Origin: WFQV01 sp964611145
GTDB taxonomy: Bacteria; Bacteroidota; Ignavibacteria; Ignavibacteriales; Melioribacteraceae
Direction: 5' to 3'
DNA length: 64,000 bases
Assembly: GCA_964611145.1 (NCBI GenBank)
Contig: CAZSYM010000007.1
Span: 1 to 64,000, forward strand
The notes beneath the pieces were generated by a model. The model made no database searches, was not told the origin of the DNA, and saw nothing but the letters and a program-made list of their open reading frames with translations. A program made the position numbers and the translations under genes. Positions 53,501 through 61,611 of this stretch are shown here, in pieces; positions within the stretch are counted from its first letter, which is position 1; each line of letters opens with the position of its first letter.

Positions 53501-54296
53501 CGCTACCAAATCCGTGGGGCATGGGGATTTGGACGTGAGTATAAAAAATACGTTTCGTGGCGAAATGGGAGAACTGGTGGAAGGGTTTAATTTCATGGTA
53601 AAGGAGTTAAAAAAACATCAACGGGAATTGAGCGCCATGGAACGCGAATTGGCTTGGCGGGAAATGGCGCGACAAGTGGCTCATGAAATTAAAAATCCTC
53701 TCACTCCTATGAAGTTAAGTGTACAGCATTTGCTTGCAACTTATAAGGATAATTCTCCAAAGTTCGCCGAAGTGCTCGAACGCGTGGGAAAAACTTTGAT
53801 TGAACAAATTGAAATATTGAAAAATATTGCCTCTGAGTTCGGTAATGTGGCTAAAATGCCGAAACCGAAATTGGAAAAGGTTAATTTGGTAGAAAGTCTT
53901 AACTTAACTAAAAATCTTTTTGAAGAAGAAAATATTTCCGTGCGGATTTTAAATGCGGAAAAAGAACATTTCGTTTTTGCCGATGGAGATAACCTGAGAA
54001 GAATTTTTATCAACCTGATTCGGAATTCTTTGCAGGCAAGGGCAAGTGAGATAGTGTTTGAAGTCAAGGAGTCGGACGACTCAATAATATTAAGGGTTTG
54101 GGATAACGGACATGGAATACCCGAGGAATATAGAGATAAAATATTCGAACCTAATTTCACTACTAAAAAAGAAGGAATGGGCTTGGGTTTAATTATGGCT
54201 AAAAGTTATCTGGAAAGTATCGGTGCGGAGATTTCTCTGGGTGAGCCTTCCGAAGGTGCGGAGTTTATTTTGAAGTTTCCTAAGGAAAAACAATGA
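50556..54296 (+). CDS. Very large NtrY-like sensor histidine kinase
   Basis: About 1246 residues. A first membrane helix (residues ~12-30) precedes a ~200-residue extracytoplasmic domain, a block of seven or more helices (about 240-510), a second exposed region, a helix pair, HAMP (LANQISTPIRKLTRATKSVG, about residue 970), the phospho-acceptor H-box ARQVAHEIKNPLTPMKL (His near 1043) and an HATPase domain (INLIRNSLQA, VWDNGHGIPEEYRD, KKEGMGLGLIMAKSYLE). The H-box form with NPLTP is that of NtrY/NtrB-type kinases that often pair with sigma-54 activators. No response regulator adjoins. A TTG at 50550 overlaps the upstream TGA; ATG 50556 is the alternative taken here. Confidence 0.88.
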   Translation: MLKKFFAGNNKYFSLSVLLFLLILIIGFYEPAKINELRRKGRAVLEEENEKIASLTEKRLEEIQKEFLSRFFVVESKISSFLSKGSENIPKIKETASVVVWKDSTLLFWQNPKTERKDFLRNFNPQEVFFEKNDLTTELAVYDTLRLGTESFLIKYSETIKKYYKFENDYFIPLDLERRLSEKCGVEVKIAFSPSAVVSPDGRFFSAPLYNNFGNKIGELYFQKISFDAIVKNRKEKIAVVQNTIALLIFLLFAIGFYKEIRVTSKPILEILTLTILVIVFRYALYFLNIPRVYLSGEIIEPKYFSSNFAFGITSSPLELTVTVVIFTLLTFYYLWEFKKSLRKETAWKRSSKYLFVFLGGMLSPLILRGFAASVQSFIFESSLRYFELSTIVPDFMTSLMLANLLFLAVAFANVYLIFFFFVRRLAPDLKEGIRLVLVFLFSFSVFAFIFGHRLLPFWLMILVLIAMAFISFVIYSRKEARAWNYFFLTLFASLFSLIVLLNFNGKLRQESIKTLAREITRPKENLYRFYLNRVLSDEDVKETLKEFSEGELSASATAFRVWTNTPFQKEDASLLVQVVEKKSGILGEFNYKYPLQAEVDFQFGNVGDFAVQKIRPKVPGNFLRGIKRIDKNKYLIVDVAWNIPEKLKTRVPKFIETKRILNKIRVESGDWFALKIFSDSVRFVYGKPNLSRRQILLLSNASFSEWGDAWREMKVGNDNYQIYLLKTSKRESEIEVVGLKIKGIEFTWFYFIRLFFFHSLLIFFAFFVLFVVGVIKRRRFGITFRLRLTVAFVLVAVLPLIFLVFYVRFVTENKNSNAISFKLNKRLSGVELFLKNQIYSYDDFQSFFNAAYENTKTNYSVFYSKRLAYTTYSQYYDCGLFPKWLDYKVAKGLLEKENDKILLGNKIEKYSYHAAFAETLLDDKPFIIEVNDAFNPMRLPMSSAEFDVFLFGTYALALIFTLLLASLLANQISTPIRKLTRATKSVGHGDLDVSIKNTFRGEMGELVEGFNFMVKELKKHQRELSAMERELAWREMARQVAHEIKNPLTPMKLSVQHLLATYKDNSPKFAEVLERVGKTLIEQIEILKNIASEFGNVAKMPKPKLEKVNLVESLNLTKNLFEEENISVRILNAEKEHFVFADGDNLRRIFINLIRNSLQARASEIVFEVKESDDSIILRVWDNGHGIPEEYRDKIFEPNFTTKKEGMGLGLIMAKSYLESIGAEISLGEPSEGAEFILKFPKEKQ

Positions 54297-57200
54297 CGGA
54301 GCTAACGGAATTTCAGAAGAAAGCATTACAGTTCGATAAGCATATTGCACTTACGGCAAATGCAGGCTCGGGTAAAACATTTGTCCTTGCCAAAAGATAT
54401 GTCCAGATAGCGCTCGATGCAAATTTGTCCCTTTCCAAATTGATTGCAATTACTTTTACGGATAAAGCGGCAGGGGAGCTGTATGCAAGAATTTCGAGAG
54501 AAATAAACGAACGGTTGGCTTTGGCAGAAAGTAGAACGGAGAAAGCTAAACTTAAAAGATTGCGTAGCGAGCTTGTCTCCGCTAATATTTCCACTATCCA
54601 TGCCTTTTGCAGTAGTTTGATTCGCGAATTTGCTCCGCAAGTAGGCGTGGATACTAATTTTACTCAGATTGATGACCGCCAGGATACCGAGCTTTTGGAT
54701 GTTACTCTTGAAAATTTTGTGGAGGAGTCGCTTAAAAAATCCGAAGAAAACGATGTGCGAAAACTTATCCGTTTCTTCGGTTCCGTTAAGAATTTTATAG
54801 AACAACTGAAAAAACTCTTGCGGGACAAGAACAACGTCGATAAAGTCCTTCCTTTTTATCTTGAGAAAAGCGAGGAGGAAATAGCGGCGTTTTATCGAAA
54901 TGCTTTTACCGAAAGAGTTAAACGGGTTTGGAACCCGAATTTTGAAGAATTGCCCGAGCTGTTCGCTCCCTTGCTTGAGGCACTTCTTGCAAAAAGAAAG
55001 GCTGAGGAAAACGTCCGTGATATAAAGGAAAAATTGGATAAACTTTCCGAAGCCTCTGATATAATTGACAAAATCAAAATCACAAGAGAAATATTTCGAA
55101 CGGGCATCTTTACCCAGAGAGAGATAAGACTGAATAGGAAGAAAATGCAAGGCTTTGACCGTGCTTTGATTGCAACATTTGAAGACGGTATCAAGAAATT
55201 TGCCGAAATGGTTAAGATTATTGATTTATCTGGTGAGCCTAAAGCGGTGGAAAAATCTCTCGCCGGGTATGCCAAGTTGATTGTGAAAGTGTATAATCGA
55301 GTGGTTTCGGAGTATGAGAGGAAAAAGAGGATAAACGGCTTTTTGAACTTCGAAGATTTGCTTCGCTATGCCGCCGAGATATTGAAAAATGACGAAACAC
55401 GCCGCTTCCTTGCCAAACGTTACGATTATATTATGGTGGACGAGTTTCAAGATACGAACGAAATTCAATACGAAATAATTATGCCACTGTTGGAAAATTT
55501 GACTCGTGGCAATTTGTTTGTGGTGGGGGACGAAAAACAAAGTATTTACATGTTTAGAAATGCGGAGTTACGAATTTTCAAAGAGGCAAAGGAAGAAATC
55601 GGAAATAAAGCGGAAAGCGGAACGGTTCTTGAACTTCCCCATAGTTTTCGTCTGGCTCCCAATTTGGCGCTTTTTACCAATTATGTTTTTAAAAGGTTGT
55701 TTGCCAATCCTGTTGCGGAATTTAACGAGGTCGCTCACAACGATTTGATTTGCGCCCGAGGGGAAAACGAACAAGGCGAAATTGGAATTTTACTTGCCGG
55801 TGAAGATAGAAGCGAAGAAACATTGACCGCTCATAAGATACTTGACTTGAAAAACAAAGGTGAGGCGGATTTCAAAGATATTGCCGTGCTTTGCAGAAAG
55901 AGAAAACACTTTGCTCCCTTGATGCGTGAATTCCTCCGCTTGGATATCCCTTTTACCATAGTGGGGAGCAAGGGCTTTTATCAGAATCAAATAGTAGAAG
56001 ATATTTACAATTTTTTAGCATTCGTTTCGGACGAATCCAATGATGTCGCTCTGACGGGTATTTTACGTTCCCCGTTTTTCTATCTTTCCGATAGAAAACT
56101 TTTTGAAATAAGTCGGGAAAAAGGAAATTATTTTTATGAGAAATTGCGCGCCTTCGGAGCTAAGGACAAGAAAGTTGAAAACATCGTGAAGCTCCTTTCG
56201 CGCTTTAAACGTCTTGCGTCTGAATTGCCACTGAACGAGTTCATCCGAACGTTGTTGATTGAAAGTAATTACCTTGCTGTTATCTCTTCCCGCCATGATT
56301 CCCAAATAGATTTTGCAAACATTGAAAAATTAATTTCCATTGCTAATGAATTTTCAAACAATTCTTTCGGCACGTTTTACGATTTTGTGGAATACCTCAG
56401 AAAGTCCGTTGAGGAATACGAAGACGAAGAGGAAGCCGAAATTCTTAAGAGTGAGAATAAAGTGAAAATAATGACCGTGCATGCCGCCAAAGGGCTGGAA
56501 TTCCCTGTGGTTTTCCTTTTTAAAGGCGGGGAAGCAGGCACAAGATTCTCGATTAAGGAAAAAGAAATTTATTTCGATAAGGAATTTGGTATCGTTGCCA
56601 AAGTGCCGCTGGCGAATGATAATTTTTATGTCGCTTATAAAACGCCTCCCGCTACGGCGTTGTATTCCTATTACCGTCTTAAAAAGGAAAGTGCCGAGAA
56701 TAAGCGAGTTTTTTACGTTGCCGTTACCAGAGCGAGGGACAAGCTTTTTATTAGCGGTGGGGCTAAAAAGGGGGAAAACTCTTTTTTGTCCATGTTGGGA
56801 ACGGTCTTCGGCGAGGAATGGAACGAAATTCTTTCGTTGAAGGGCATGCTGAAATTCATGGACAATGCGGGAAAGATTGTTGAAAGGGAACTTGAGCTTG
56901 AAATACCGATAATCCGAAGTTTTGACGAGGTTGAGAAAGAAGAAGCAAGCGATAAAAAAACTTTCACGATTAGAGAAAATTTGGCAAGCGAGATTATTGA
57001 CTTCCCTGAGAACGAAATTTTTTCCGCCACGAGAATTGTAACTTATTCCTTTTGTCCCCTTAAGTATAAACTTGTTTACGAATTAGGCTATGGCAAACTG
57101 TTGAAATTATTGGATGAAAGTAAAATCCTTTTTGACGGGGACGAGGTCAAGGAAGAACCGGAAGAATTGCCTCCGAATGTCCGCGGAAGTATTATTCATT

Positions 57201-57835
57201 TAATCCTCGAAAAAAATATTAAAGACGACGAACTTAATGATTTTATTTCCGCACAGTTTGTGAATTTTGGGATAGACGTTCTCGCGAAAGCTTCTGCTGT
57301 GCAAGAAATTAAAACCACGGTTGGAAAATTCAGAGACTCGGAAATTTTCAAGAACCTTTCCCGATACGAGCGTTTTGAGAATGAATTTAGTATTTATCTT
57401 CGTCAAGATAACTTTTTCCTTTACGGAATATTGGATAAACTGATATTGACTCCCGAAAAGGTTATTATTGTTGATTATAAAACGGATTATGTTCCTAAAG
57501 GCGGAGGAGGGAAAAAATATGCGAGATACGAGAAACAATTGCTGTTCTACGCATTTATTGTGAAGGAGTATCTCCATAGACGTAAAATGGATGTCCCCTC
57601 CATATTTGAACTGCGATTGCTTTTTGTGGGGAATCCAGAGGAATCCGTAGTAAAAGTAAAAAGCATCGGGGAAGTGGAAGACTTCGGGAAAGTGATTTAT
57701 GATGTCATAACAAAAATTCAGAAGCGAAATTTTCCACCCAATCTGGCAAATTGTCGTCAATGCCAATTTTACTTGAACGGGAAATGTGTAGCGGGAAGTT
57801 TTTCTCATGGCGACGCTCCTGCTTTGAACGAATGA
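54293..57835 (+). CDS. AddA-like UvrD helicase with C-terminal RecB-type nuclease domain
   Basis: A 1180-residue SF1A helicase-nuclease for double-strand-break processing. Walker A is in TANAGSGKTFVLAKRY (residues ~17-32), motif Ia in ITFTDKAAGEL, Walker B in YIMVDEFQDTNEIQY, motif IV GDEKQSIYMFRNA, motif V VKIMTVHAAKGLEFPVVF and motif VI VFYVAVTRARDKLFI. The C-terminal nuclease has GILDKLILTPEKVIIVDYKT. Cysteines in YSFCPLKYK and NCRQCQFYLNGKC suggest an iron-sulfur staple around the nuclease, more typical of AddB. No addB gene is in view. It overlaps the kinase gene by four bases. Confidence 0.87.
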   Translation: MTELTEFQKKALQFDKHIALTANAGSGKTFVLAKRYVQIALDANLSLSKLIAITFTDKAAGELYARISREINERLALAESRTEKAKLKRLRSELVSANISTIHAFCSSLIREFAPQVGVDTNFTQIDDRQDTELLDVTLENFVEESLKKSEENDVRKLIRFFGSVKNFIEQLKKLLRDKNNVDKVLPFYLEKSEEEIAAFYRNAFTERVKRVWNPNFEELPELFAPLLEALLAKRKAEENVRDIKEKLDKLSEASDIIDKIKITREIFRTGIFTQREIRLNRKKMQGFDRALIATFEDGIKKFAEMVKIIDLSGEPKAVEKSLAGYAKLIVKVYNRVVSEYERKKRINGFLNFEDLLRYAAEILKNDETRRFLAKRYDYIMVDEFQDTNEIQYEIIMPLLENLTRGNLFVVGDEKQSIYMFRNAELRIFKEAKEEIGNKAESGTVLELPHSFRLAPNLALFTNYVFKRLFANPVAEFNEVAHNDLICARGENEQGEIGILLAGEDRSEETLTAHKILDLKNKGEADFKDIAVLCRKRKHFAPLMREFLRLDIPFTIVGSKGFYQNQIVEDIYNFLAFVSDESNDVALTGILRSPFFYLSDRKLFEISREKGNYFYEKLRAFGAKDKKVENIVKLLSRFKRLASELPLNEFIRTLLIESNYLAVISSRHDSQIDFANIEKLISIANEFSNNSFGTFYDFVEYLRKSVEEYEDEEEAEILKSENKVKIMTVHAAKGLEFPVVFLFKGGEAGTRFSIKEKEIYFDKEFGIVAKVPLANDNFYVAYKTPPATALYSYYRLKKESAENKRVFYVAVTRARDKLFISGGAKKGENSFLSMLGTVFGEEWNEILSLKGMLKFMDNAGKIVERELELEIPIIRSFDEVEKEEASDKKTFTIRENLASEIIDFPENEIFSATRIVTYSFCPLKYKLVYELGYGKLLKLLDESKILFDGDEVKEEPEELPPNVRGSIIHLILEKNIKDDELNDFISAQFVNFGIDVLAKASAVQEIKTTVGKFRDSEIFKNLSRYERFENEFSIYLRQDNFFLYGILDKLILTPEKVIIVDYKTDYVPKGGGGKKYARYEKQLLFYAFIVKEYLHRRKMDVPSIFELRLLFVGNPEESVVKVKSIGEVEDFGKVIYDVITKIQKRNFPPNLANCRQCQFYLNGKCVAGSFSHGDAPALNE

Positions 57836-57890
57836 ATCTTTCGAATATTTTTGTGTCCTTGATTTTATAAAATTTTTAACGGGAAAAGAG

Positions 57891-59747
57891 ATGATTTTTG
57901 ATGAGAGAAAAATGTTGGAATATTCTCCGAACGCTGGCGAGGCAAAAGAATTGCCCCAGAGAAAAGAGATTCAAGAAAAATACAAATGGGATTTAACCCA
58001 CATTTACAAAAATGATGAAGAATGGGAAAAAGATTTCCGATATTTGACGGAGAACATGGACAAGCTTCTTCGCTACGAGGGGAAATTGGGGCGAAGCGCA
58101 AAGGATCTGCTCGAATGTTTGAAAACGGAGGAGGAGCTTGGTATCATAGCTGGTAAACTTTTTCTGTTTGCCATGCTTTCGAAGGATTTGGACCTTTCCG
58201 ATGCGGAAGCGTATGGAAGATACGATAGAACCGTCAATATACATGCGCTTCTTGCGGAGAAAAGTTCTTTTATTGTTCCGGAAATTCAGCAAATATCTCG
58301 AGACACGCTCGAACGTTTTTTGGAAGAAGAACCGAAACTTAAAATCTATGCCCACTACTTCGAAAATATTCGGCGTATGGCGCCGCATACGTTGGATAAA
58401 GAAAAAGAAAAACTATTGGCGATGACTTCGCCGCTTCAAAGCATACCTTATGATGTTTTTAGTCTTTTGGAAAATGCCGATTTGGAATTCCCTGAAATTG
58501 AAGGCGAAGACGGCAAGCCTGTTCGACTCTCCCACGGAAGGTATCAATCTGCGTTGTTTTCTTCGAATCGCGAGTATAGGCAACGGGCTTATAAAGCATA
58601 TTATAAGCCGTTTATTCGGCACAAGAACACTTTGGCGGCTTTGTTTGTGGGAAATCTAAAAGCCTCTTCTTTCGAGGCGAAGGCACGTCTTTATCCCGAT
58701 ACTTTGACCGCGGCGCTTTTTCCCAATAATATCCCTGTCGAAGTCTATGAAAAATTAATTGCTTCGGTTAACGAAAATCTTTCGCCTTTGCATCGTTGGG
58801 CGGTTCTCAAAAAGAAAATATTAAAGATAGATGAGCTTCACCCTTACGATTCCTACGTTACGCTCTTTCCTGCTTCGGTTAAGGAATATTCGTATGAGCA
58901 AGGAATCGAAATCGTTCTGAGAGCATTGCAACCGCTCGGTGAGGAATACATAACTTTGTTAAAGAAAGCTTTTGACCAAAGATGGCTGGACGTTTTTGAA
59001 ACCAGAAATAAGAGAAGCGGGGCGTATTCTTCGGGGGCTACTTACGGAACACATCCGTATGTACTTTTGAATTGGAATGGAAACTTGAACGATGTGTTTA
59101 CTCTTGCTCACGAGATGGGGCATTGTTTACATTCTTATTATACCGTAGAAAACCAGCCTTATCCTTATGCCGATTATACGATTTTTCTTGCGGAGGTGGC
59201 TTCCATTACCAACGAAACGCTTTTATTAAGTTACTTATTGGACAATGCCGATAGCTCTACGGAAAAACTCTTTTTAATGGAAAAGTATTTGTTAAACACG
59301 GTCACCACTTTTTATCGCCAAACCAGATTTGCCGAGTTTGAAAAACTCCAGCATGGAAAATTCGAAAAGGGAGAGGCGATTACCCCCGAAACTCTTTGTA
59401 GGGATTATGGAGAGCTCTATCTTAAATATTGGGGAAAAGCGATGGTAATGGACGAAGAAGAAACTTATACATGGGCGCGTGTTCCTCATTTTTACTACAA
59501 CTTTTATGTTTATCAATATGCCACCGGTTTTGCCGCCGCTCAGGCTCTTGCTCGTAAAATATTGACGGAGGGTAAGACGGCGGCGGAGAATTATCTTGGT
59601 TTCCTCAAAGCGGGAAGCTCCAAGTATTCGATTGAAATTCTCAAAGATGCCGGGGTGGATATGAGTACGGACGAACCTGTATTAGCAGTTACGCGCCAGA
59701 TGCAAACGATTTTGAATGAAATGGAAAATCTTTTGAAAGCGAACTAA
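57891..59747 (+). CDS. pepF: Oligoendopeptidase F (M3 family)
   Basis: A 618-residue cytosolic zinc peptidase that cleaves short peptides. The zinc motif is TLAHEMGHCLHSYY near residue 405, with the third-ligand Glu in FLAEVASITNE. The N-terminal helical lid begins KYKWDLTHIYKNDEEWEKDF, standard for PepF. GGGAAAAGAG precedes ATG 57891; another ATG seven codons on is possible. The stop overlaps the stop of the convergent membrane-protein gene by four bases. Confidence 0.95.
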   Translation: MIFDERKMLEYSPNAGEAKELPQRKEIQEKYKWDLTHIYKNDEEWEKDFRYLTENMDKLLRYEGKLGRSAKDLLECLKTEEELGIIAGKLFLFAMLSKDLDLSDAEAYGRYDRTVNIHALLAEKSSFIVPEIQQISRDTLERFLEEEPKLKIYAHYFENIRRMAPHTLDKEKEKLLAMTSPLQSIPYDVFSLLENADLEFPEIEGEDGKPVRLSHGRYQSALFSSNREYRQRAYKAYYKPFIRHKNTLAALFVGNLKASSFEAKARLYPDTLTAALFPNNIPVEVYEKLIASVNENLSPLHRWAVLKKKILKIDELHPYDSYVTLFPASVKEYSYEQGIEIVLRALQPLGEEYITLLKKAFDQRWLDVFETRNKRSGAYSSGATYGTHPYVLLNWNGNLNDVFTLAHEMGHCLHSYYTVENQPYPYADYTIFLAEVASITNETLLLSYLLDNADSSTEKLFLMEKYLLNTVTTFYRQTRFAEFEKLQHGKFEKGEAITPETLCRDYGELYLKYWGKAMVMDEEETYTWARVPHFYYNFYVYQYATGFAAAQALARKILTEGKTAAENYLGFLKAGSSKYSIEILKDAGVDMSTDEPVLAVTRQMQTILNEMENLLKAN

Positions 59748-60352
59748 TCGTCCGACTTTTTAACCTTGAGAGTGTAAAGCCCGGAATCGGCATCGTCGTC
59801 CGCGTATTTGCCGAGTATGTCATCGTCCAAGGAATGCAATTTTTTCTTCTTTTGGGGTAAGCTGTCTTCGGTTCTACGGGAACGTTGAACAGGCGGGACT
59901 TGGGGCGTTTGGGAATGCGAGACAACGTTAGTGTGGGGTTGAGGAGTTGCAGAGGAAGAAATGGATGTTAGAACTTCAAGCCGTTTTTGACGAACAAAGG
60001 TTTTTGTAAGAGATTTCTTTTTCATCCGTTGGAGAGAATAGTCCTCTGTATCGTCCCTTATTTTTTTCTTTACTTCAATATGGCTTTTTGCCTGCGTATG
60101 AACAATCGGAGCTTTACTTTTTTTATGTGCCCTTTTGGCTTTTTCGAGTTTTTCTTTTTCTCGTTGAGCCTTTAATTCTGCGAGTTTTTTCTTTTTTGCT
60201 TCTTGCTCTTCTATTTCTTTTTCATAAGCAAATTTTTCGCCTGTCAACTTGCGGCGTATTTTATAGGACACGTAAGAGCCTACGATTACTACTACCGCTA
60301 AAATTGCAAAGTAAAAGAGACTTTGATATACTATGTGAACAATATCGTTCAA
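59744..60352 (-). CDS. Single-pass membrane protein with long charged tail, paralogue A
   Basis: About 202 residues, function unknown. One N-terminal helix (VYQSLFYFAILAVVVIVGSY followed by VSYKIRRKL) is followed by a lysine/glutamate-rich segment that may be coiled coil, a disordered Ser/Thr/Pro/Gln stretch, and the C-terminal YADDDADSGLYTLKVK. The N- and C-terminal signatures match the neighbouring gene at 60485-60976, so they are paralogues. The first membrane helix and positive residues after it suggest the tail is cytoplasmic. I prefer a TTG start at 60352 with AGGT upstream; a GTG at 60391 is the alternative. Confidence 0.65.
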   Translation of the reverse strand: MNDIVHIVYQSLFYFAILAVVVIVGSYVSYKIRRKLTGEKFAYEKEIEEQEAKKKKLAELKAQREKEKLEKAKRAHKKSKAPIVHTQAKSHIEVKKKIRDDTEDYSLQRMKKKSLTKTFVRQKRLEVLTSISSSATPQPHTNVVSHSQTPQVPPVQRSRRTEDSLPQKKKKLHSLDDDILGKYADDDADSGLYTLKVKKSDD

Positions 60353-60450
60353 TCTGCTACCTGTTTTTATTGAGCCAAAGAAAGATAACACAATTTTTAA
60401 GAATCCTCAAGTCTTTTTTAGAAAGGGGAATTAAAAATTTTGGTGGGAAT

Positions 60451-60478
60451 AATAATAAACCCCGCACAGAGCGGGGTT
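60451..60478 (-). terminator. Terminator between the two membrane-protein paralogues
   Basis: On the minus strand AACCCCGC pairs with GCGGGGTT around a 5-base loop and is followed by TATTATTATT. It ends the transcript of the 60485-60976 gene. Confidence 0.8.
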
Positions 60479-60484
60479 CTAAAT

Positions 60485-60976
60485 CTAATTGTACTTTGTT
60501 TTAAAGGTGTAAAATTCCGAATCACAATTATCAGCGTAGTAATTGATTATCTCAAACTCGTCTAGAGTATTTTGTCCTTGTTTATCAATCGTATTATGTC
60601 CATTAATCGAAGGATTTTCTATGTTTTTTTTATAATTAGAATTTGGGCGTCGAGAAAGATCTTCACGATAAAACATATAGGATTGCGAGCTATCTAAGGT
60701 GGCAACTTCAGTAAAACGCCTTTTCTCATAAGTATTATAAAATATGGGGTTGGTATTAAAAGCCGAATGATTGTTCTTAAAATAGGTCTGGCTTGATGGA
60801 GCTGTCCGCCCATCTGCAAAAACAAAAGCGGGTTTAAGTTCTAACGACGAAGTTTCCCACACGTTTTTAGAGTTTCGCTTTTTAATTCGATATGCAACAT
60901 ATGAAGTGGTAATAATTATACCAAAAAGAGTTATGAAAACAAGAAGACTTTGATAAACAACAGCTAAGAGACTCAT
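60485..60976 (-). CDS. Single-pass membrane protein, paralogue B
   Basis: A 163-residue protein of unknown function. The N-terminal helix MSLLAVVYQSLLVFITLFG and SYVAYRIKKRN align with paralogue A, as does the C-terminal INYYADNCDSEFYTFKTK. The middle is unrelated: Asn/Ser-rich and low in hydrophobics, so probably disordered. GGGAGG seven bases upstream fixes the ATG at 60976; the frame runs up to 60991 but that codon lies within the ribosome site. A sigma-54-like promoter sits just upstream. Confidence 0.75.
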   Translation of the reverse strand: MSLLAVVYQSLLVFITLFGIIITTSYVAYRIKKRNSKNVWETSSLELKPAFVFADGRTAPSSQTYFKNNHSAFNTNPIFYNTYEKRRFTEVATLDSSQSYMFYREDLSRRPNSNYKKNIENPSINGHNTIDKQGQNTLDEFEIINYYADNCDSEFYTFKTKYN

Positions 60977-61009
60977 ATTTTTTCCTCCCAAATAAATTCT
61001 ATTTACTTC

Positions 61010-61026
61010 AACAATATGTGTGCCAA
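61010..61026 (-). promoter_or_regulatory. Sigma-54-like promoter of paralogue B
   Basis: Minus strand TTGGCAC-ACATA-TTGTT keeps the GG/TG spacing of sigma-54 promoters, differing from consensus by A for G after TGGCAC and T for C in TTGC. The predicted start would be near 60998, leaving about 22 bases before the ATG. An inverted repeat TTTGG-GAA-CCAAA at 61052-61064 could be an activator site. Confidence 0.5.
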
Positions 61027-61179
61027 GTGTTTTTTAGCGGTGTTTTCGCAATTTGGGAACCAAAAATAGGGGAAATTTAGAGAAAGAATCTCATAATGAA
61101 ACACTTTTGCCTTGTGTTTTAAAATCCTACGCTACCTTGCTAACTTGTGTAATTAAAACGAAATAGCATAGAATCGAAA

Positions 61180-61210
61180 TTTGATTTTATAGGGGTTTTT
61201 AATATCTTTC
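61180..61210 (+). promoter_or_regulatory. Promoter of the HU gene
   Basis: TTTG (61180-61183), 19 bases, then TATCTTTC (61203-61210) match the Bacteroidota form TTTG-N19-TAnnTTTG except for the last base. Confidence 0.5.
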
Positions 61211-61243
61211 GAAACTTTAATAAATTTATTTATAGGTTAACTC

Positions 61244-61555
61244 ATGACAAAAGCCGATATTGTCGAACGAGTTGCCGAGGGGACAGGGTTGACAAAGCTC
61301 GAAACCGAGGCTATTATCGAAGGTTTTTTAGATACCGTAATTCAATTTTTAAAGGAAGGAAAAAGAATTGAAATAAGAGGTTTCGGCAGTTATCGGGTTA
61401 AGAAAAAAGCGGCTCGGTATGCAAGAAACCCCCGTACTGGTGAAAAAGTTTTTGTTGAAGAGCATTATGTCCCGGTTTTTAAGTTTTCCAAGGATTTTAA
61501 AAATGCGGTTGATAGAGGCATGAAGAAAAACAAGGGGTTGAAAGAACCCGAATAG
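61244..61555 (+). CDS. HU/IHF-family DNA-binding protein
   Basis: A 103-residue nucleoid protein that bends DNA as a dimer. MTKADIVERVAEGTGLTKLE forms the helical base; KRIEIRGFGSYRVKKKAAR leads to the DNA-inserting arm RNPRTGEKVFVEEHYVPVF with the conserved R-N-P; the last residues are a charged extension (KKNKGLKEPE). The isoform (HU or IHF-like) cannot be set from one sequence. Confidence 0.93.
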   Translation: MTKADIVERVAEGTGLTKLETEAIIEGFLDTVIQFLKEGKRIEIRGFGSYRVKKKAARYARNPRTGEKVFVEEHYVPVFKFSKDFKNAVDRGMKKNKGLKEPE

Positions 61556-61611
61556 ATTGTAACTTTTTATTTGTTAAGATAAAATCATTAGCGTTCTTTT
61601 TGTGATGATAA

